Origin: Acidobacteriota bacterium
Lineage (GTDB): Bacteria; Acidobacteriota; Terriglobia; Terriglobales; Acidobacteriaceae
Direction: 5' to 3'
Length of the DNA: 6,645 nucleotides
NCBI GenBank assembly: GCA_003224785.1
Contig: QHZV01000220.1
Span: 1 to 6,645 of the forward strand
The notes under the pieces are model-generated. The model was not told where the DNA came from. It saw only the letters and a program-made list of their open reading frames with translations, and did no database searches. Both the position numbers and the translations under genes were made by a program. The stretch's first letter is position 1, and every line of letters begins with the position of its first letter. Below, piece after piece: positions 5,511 to 6,645 of this stretch.

Positions 5511-6645
5511 ATGCAAATCTTTGCCATCATCGCCGGCATAGTCGTCCTCTTGGCGGTTCTGCTCGATGCATTCGAGACCGTCGTACTTCCCCGCCGGGTG
5601 CGCCGCCAGTTTCGCATCACCAACTGGTTCTATCGCAACACCTGGCGACCGTGGGCGAGACTTGCCAGTCATATCCAATCGCAGACTCGCCGCGAGACGT
5701 TCCTGGGATACTTTGGCCCGCTCTCAATGATTGCCTTGCTCGGTCTTTGGGCCTGCGGGCTAATCTTTGGATTTGCTCTCTTTCAGTTTGGCGGGGGCGA
5801 ACACCTTTCATCCAACGGCGTGCCGATTAATTTTCGTCTGCTGCTGTATCACAGCGGGGAAACATTTTTTACCCTGGGCTATGGCGACATCACGCCCGCA
5901 AGCACAATTGCTCGCCTGCTCTCGGTTGCGGAAGCAGGAATGGGATTTGCATTTCTCGGAGTTGTAATCGGTTACCTTCCGACTATCTATTCCGCGTTCT
6001 CTCGCAGAGAAATTGAAATTTCCTTGCTCGATGCCCGTGCCGGATCGCCTCCGAGCGCAACCGAACTGCTCACGCGTGCCGTGAATAGTCTCGATCGCGG
6101 AACACTCGATCGCCTGTTTCACGACTGGGAACGATGGGCAGCGGAAGTGCTGGAAAGTCATTTGTCATATCCGGTGCTCAGCTTCTACCGTTCGCAACAC
6201 AGCAACCAGTCATGGCTGGGGGCGCTCACAGTGGTCCTCGACGCGACTACTCTCGTGATCGCCGGAATTGATGGCATCAGCAGCGAACAGGCCAGATGGA
6301 CGTTTAAGATGGCGCGCCACGCAGTCGTGGATCTGGCGCAGGTGGTGAACGCACATTATGACGCTGATGCGCCTGACCGGCTTGTGAGTTCAGATCTTGC
6401 ACTCATCCGTACGCGGCTTGCGGAGAGAGGAATGCAACTCCGCGACAGCGCGGAAGCCGAACAAAAGCTGGCTCATCTGCGAATGCAATATGAGCCTTAC
6501 GTGACTGCGATAGCCAAAAATTTGTATATCTCATTACCGCCGTGGATCCGACAGGACAAGGTTAAAGACAACTGGGAGGCCGGTCCGTGGGATCGCATCA
6601 TCCAAGCGCAAAGCCTGGGACGGATTGCGGGCGACCGACGGGTCG
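5511..6645 (+). CDS. K+-channel-like membrane protein with a long soluble C-terminal region, 3'-truncated
   Basis: The frame stays open from the ATG at 5511 to the right edge, giving 378 residues without a stop. Three hydrophobic segments are visible: about 3-19, 71-93 and 134-157. The pore loop between the last two reads ETFFTLGYGD (117-126), containing the K+ selectivity filter TLGYGD. Glu117 and Asp126 fall where KcsA has its Glu71-Asp80 pair; the KcsA tryptophans before them are Tyr113 and His114 here. The stretch 28-50 is rich in Arg, which by the positive-inside rule puts it and the C-terminus in the cytoplasm. Residues about 165-378 are soluble, probably mostly helical, with no GxGxxG Rossmann motif of an RCK/TrkA domain. 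The expected role is K+ conductance with an unknown gate. The gene starts 52 nt after hpnE on the same strand, so read-through is possible. No good ribosome site was found; a TTG at 5463 is in frame but less likely as the start. Confidence 0.85.
   Translation, partial: MQIFAIIAGIVVLLAVLLDAFETVVLPRRVRRQFRITNWFYRNTWRPWARLASHIQSQTRRETFLGYFGPLSMIALLGLWACGLIFGFALFQFGGGEHLSSNGVPINFRLLLYHSGETFFTLGYGDITPASTIARLLSVAEAGMGFAFLGVVIGYLPTIYSAFSRREIEISLLDARAGSPPSATELLTRAVNSLDRGTLDRLFHDWERWAAEVLESHLSYPVLSFYRSQHSNQSWLGALTVVLDATTLVIAGIDGISSEQARWTFKMARHAVVDLAQVVNAHYDADAPDRLVSSDLALIRTRLAERGMQLRDSAEAEQKLAHLRMQYEPYVTAIAKNLYISLPPWIRQDKVKDNWEAGPWDRIIQAQSLGRIAGDRRV

Noticed and set aside
5463..5513. TTG at 5463 as the start of the channel gene
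   Set aside because: It would add 16 residues before a Met that already begins a clean hydrophobic segment, and no Shine-Dalgarno sequence stands before it. The ATG at 5511 is simpler.
5009..5623. Long open frame on the minus strand (204 codons) across the hpnE end and the channel start
   Set aside because: It is antisense to two well-supported genes, gives an Arg/Ser-rich translation with no recognisable motif, and has the look of a shadow of the codon use on the + strand. The same applies to the other antisense and shifted frames over hpnC, hpnD, hpnE and the dehydrogenases.

Overview
The window carries six protein-coding genes, all on the + strand and tightly packed. The centre is a complete three-gene squalene module, hpnC-hpnD-hpnE, which makes the C30 precursor of hopanoid lipids from farnesyl diphosphate. 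The organism is a Gram-negative-type soil or environmental bacterium. Moderate GC, the style of the hpnCDE proteins and the adjoining K+ channel family suggest an acidobacterium, but this is an impression from the sequence and not a phylogenetic result.

Layout: (1) 1-2054 holds two consecutive zinc-dependent medium-chain dehydrogenases (MDR/COG1063 type). The first is cut by the window's left edge, and the second starts on a GTG overlapping the first's stop codon by 4 nt. They share the catalytic and structural zinc ligands but differ at the residue that selects NAD versus NADP. (2) 2055-2145 is a 91-nt gap filled almost entirely by an unusual inverted repeat: four AGCTNTT heptamers, a 20-nt loop, and the four complementary heptamers. 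(3) 2146-5458 is hpnC, hpnD and hpnE, joined by an ATGA overlap and a TGATG overlap, so almost certainly one translationally coupled unit. (4) 5459-5510 is a short gap with a small GC-rich hairpin. (5) 5511 to the right edge is an open, 3'-truncated reading frame for a K+-channel-like membrane protein with a TLGYGD selectivity filter and a long soluble C-terminal region that shows no RCK nucleotide-binding motif.

Working together: by established knowledge of the family, HpnD condenses two FPP to presqualene diphosphate, HpnC converts this to hydroxysqualene, and the flavoprotein HpnE reduces it to squalene. No squalene-hopene cyclase or later hopanoid gene lies in the window. Whether the dehydrogenases or the channel belong to the lipid pathway cannot be decided from position alone. 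The dehydrogenases look like a separate sugar/polyol-type pair, cut off from hpnC by the heptamer hairpin.

I see no RNA genes, CRISPR array, insertion sequence or clear promoter. Nothing here demonstrates a wholly new system. The items most worth a second look are the heptamer hairpin in front of hpnC, the channel's unassigned C-terminal region, and a low-complexity insertion in HpnE.
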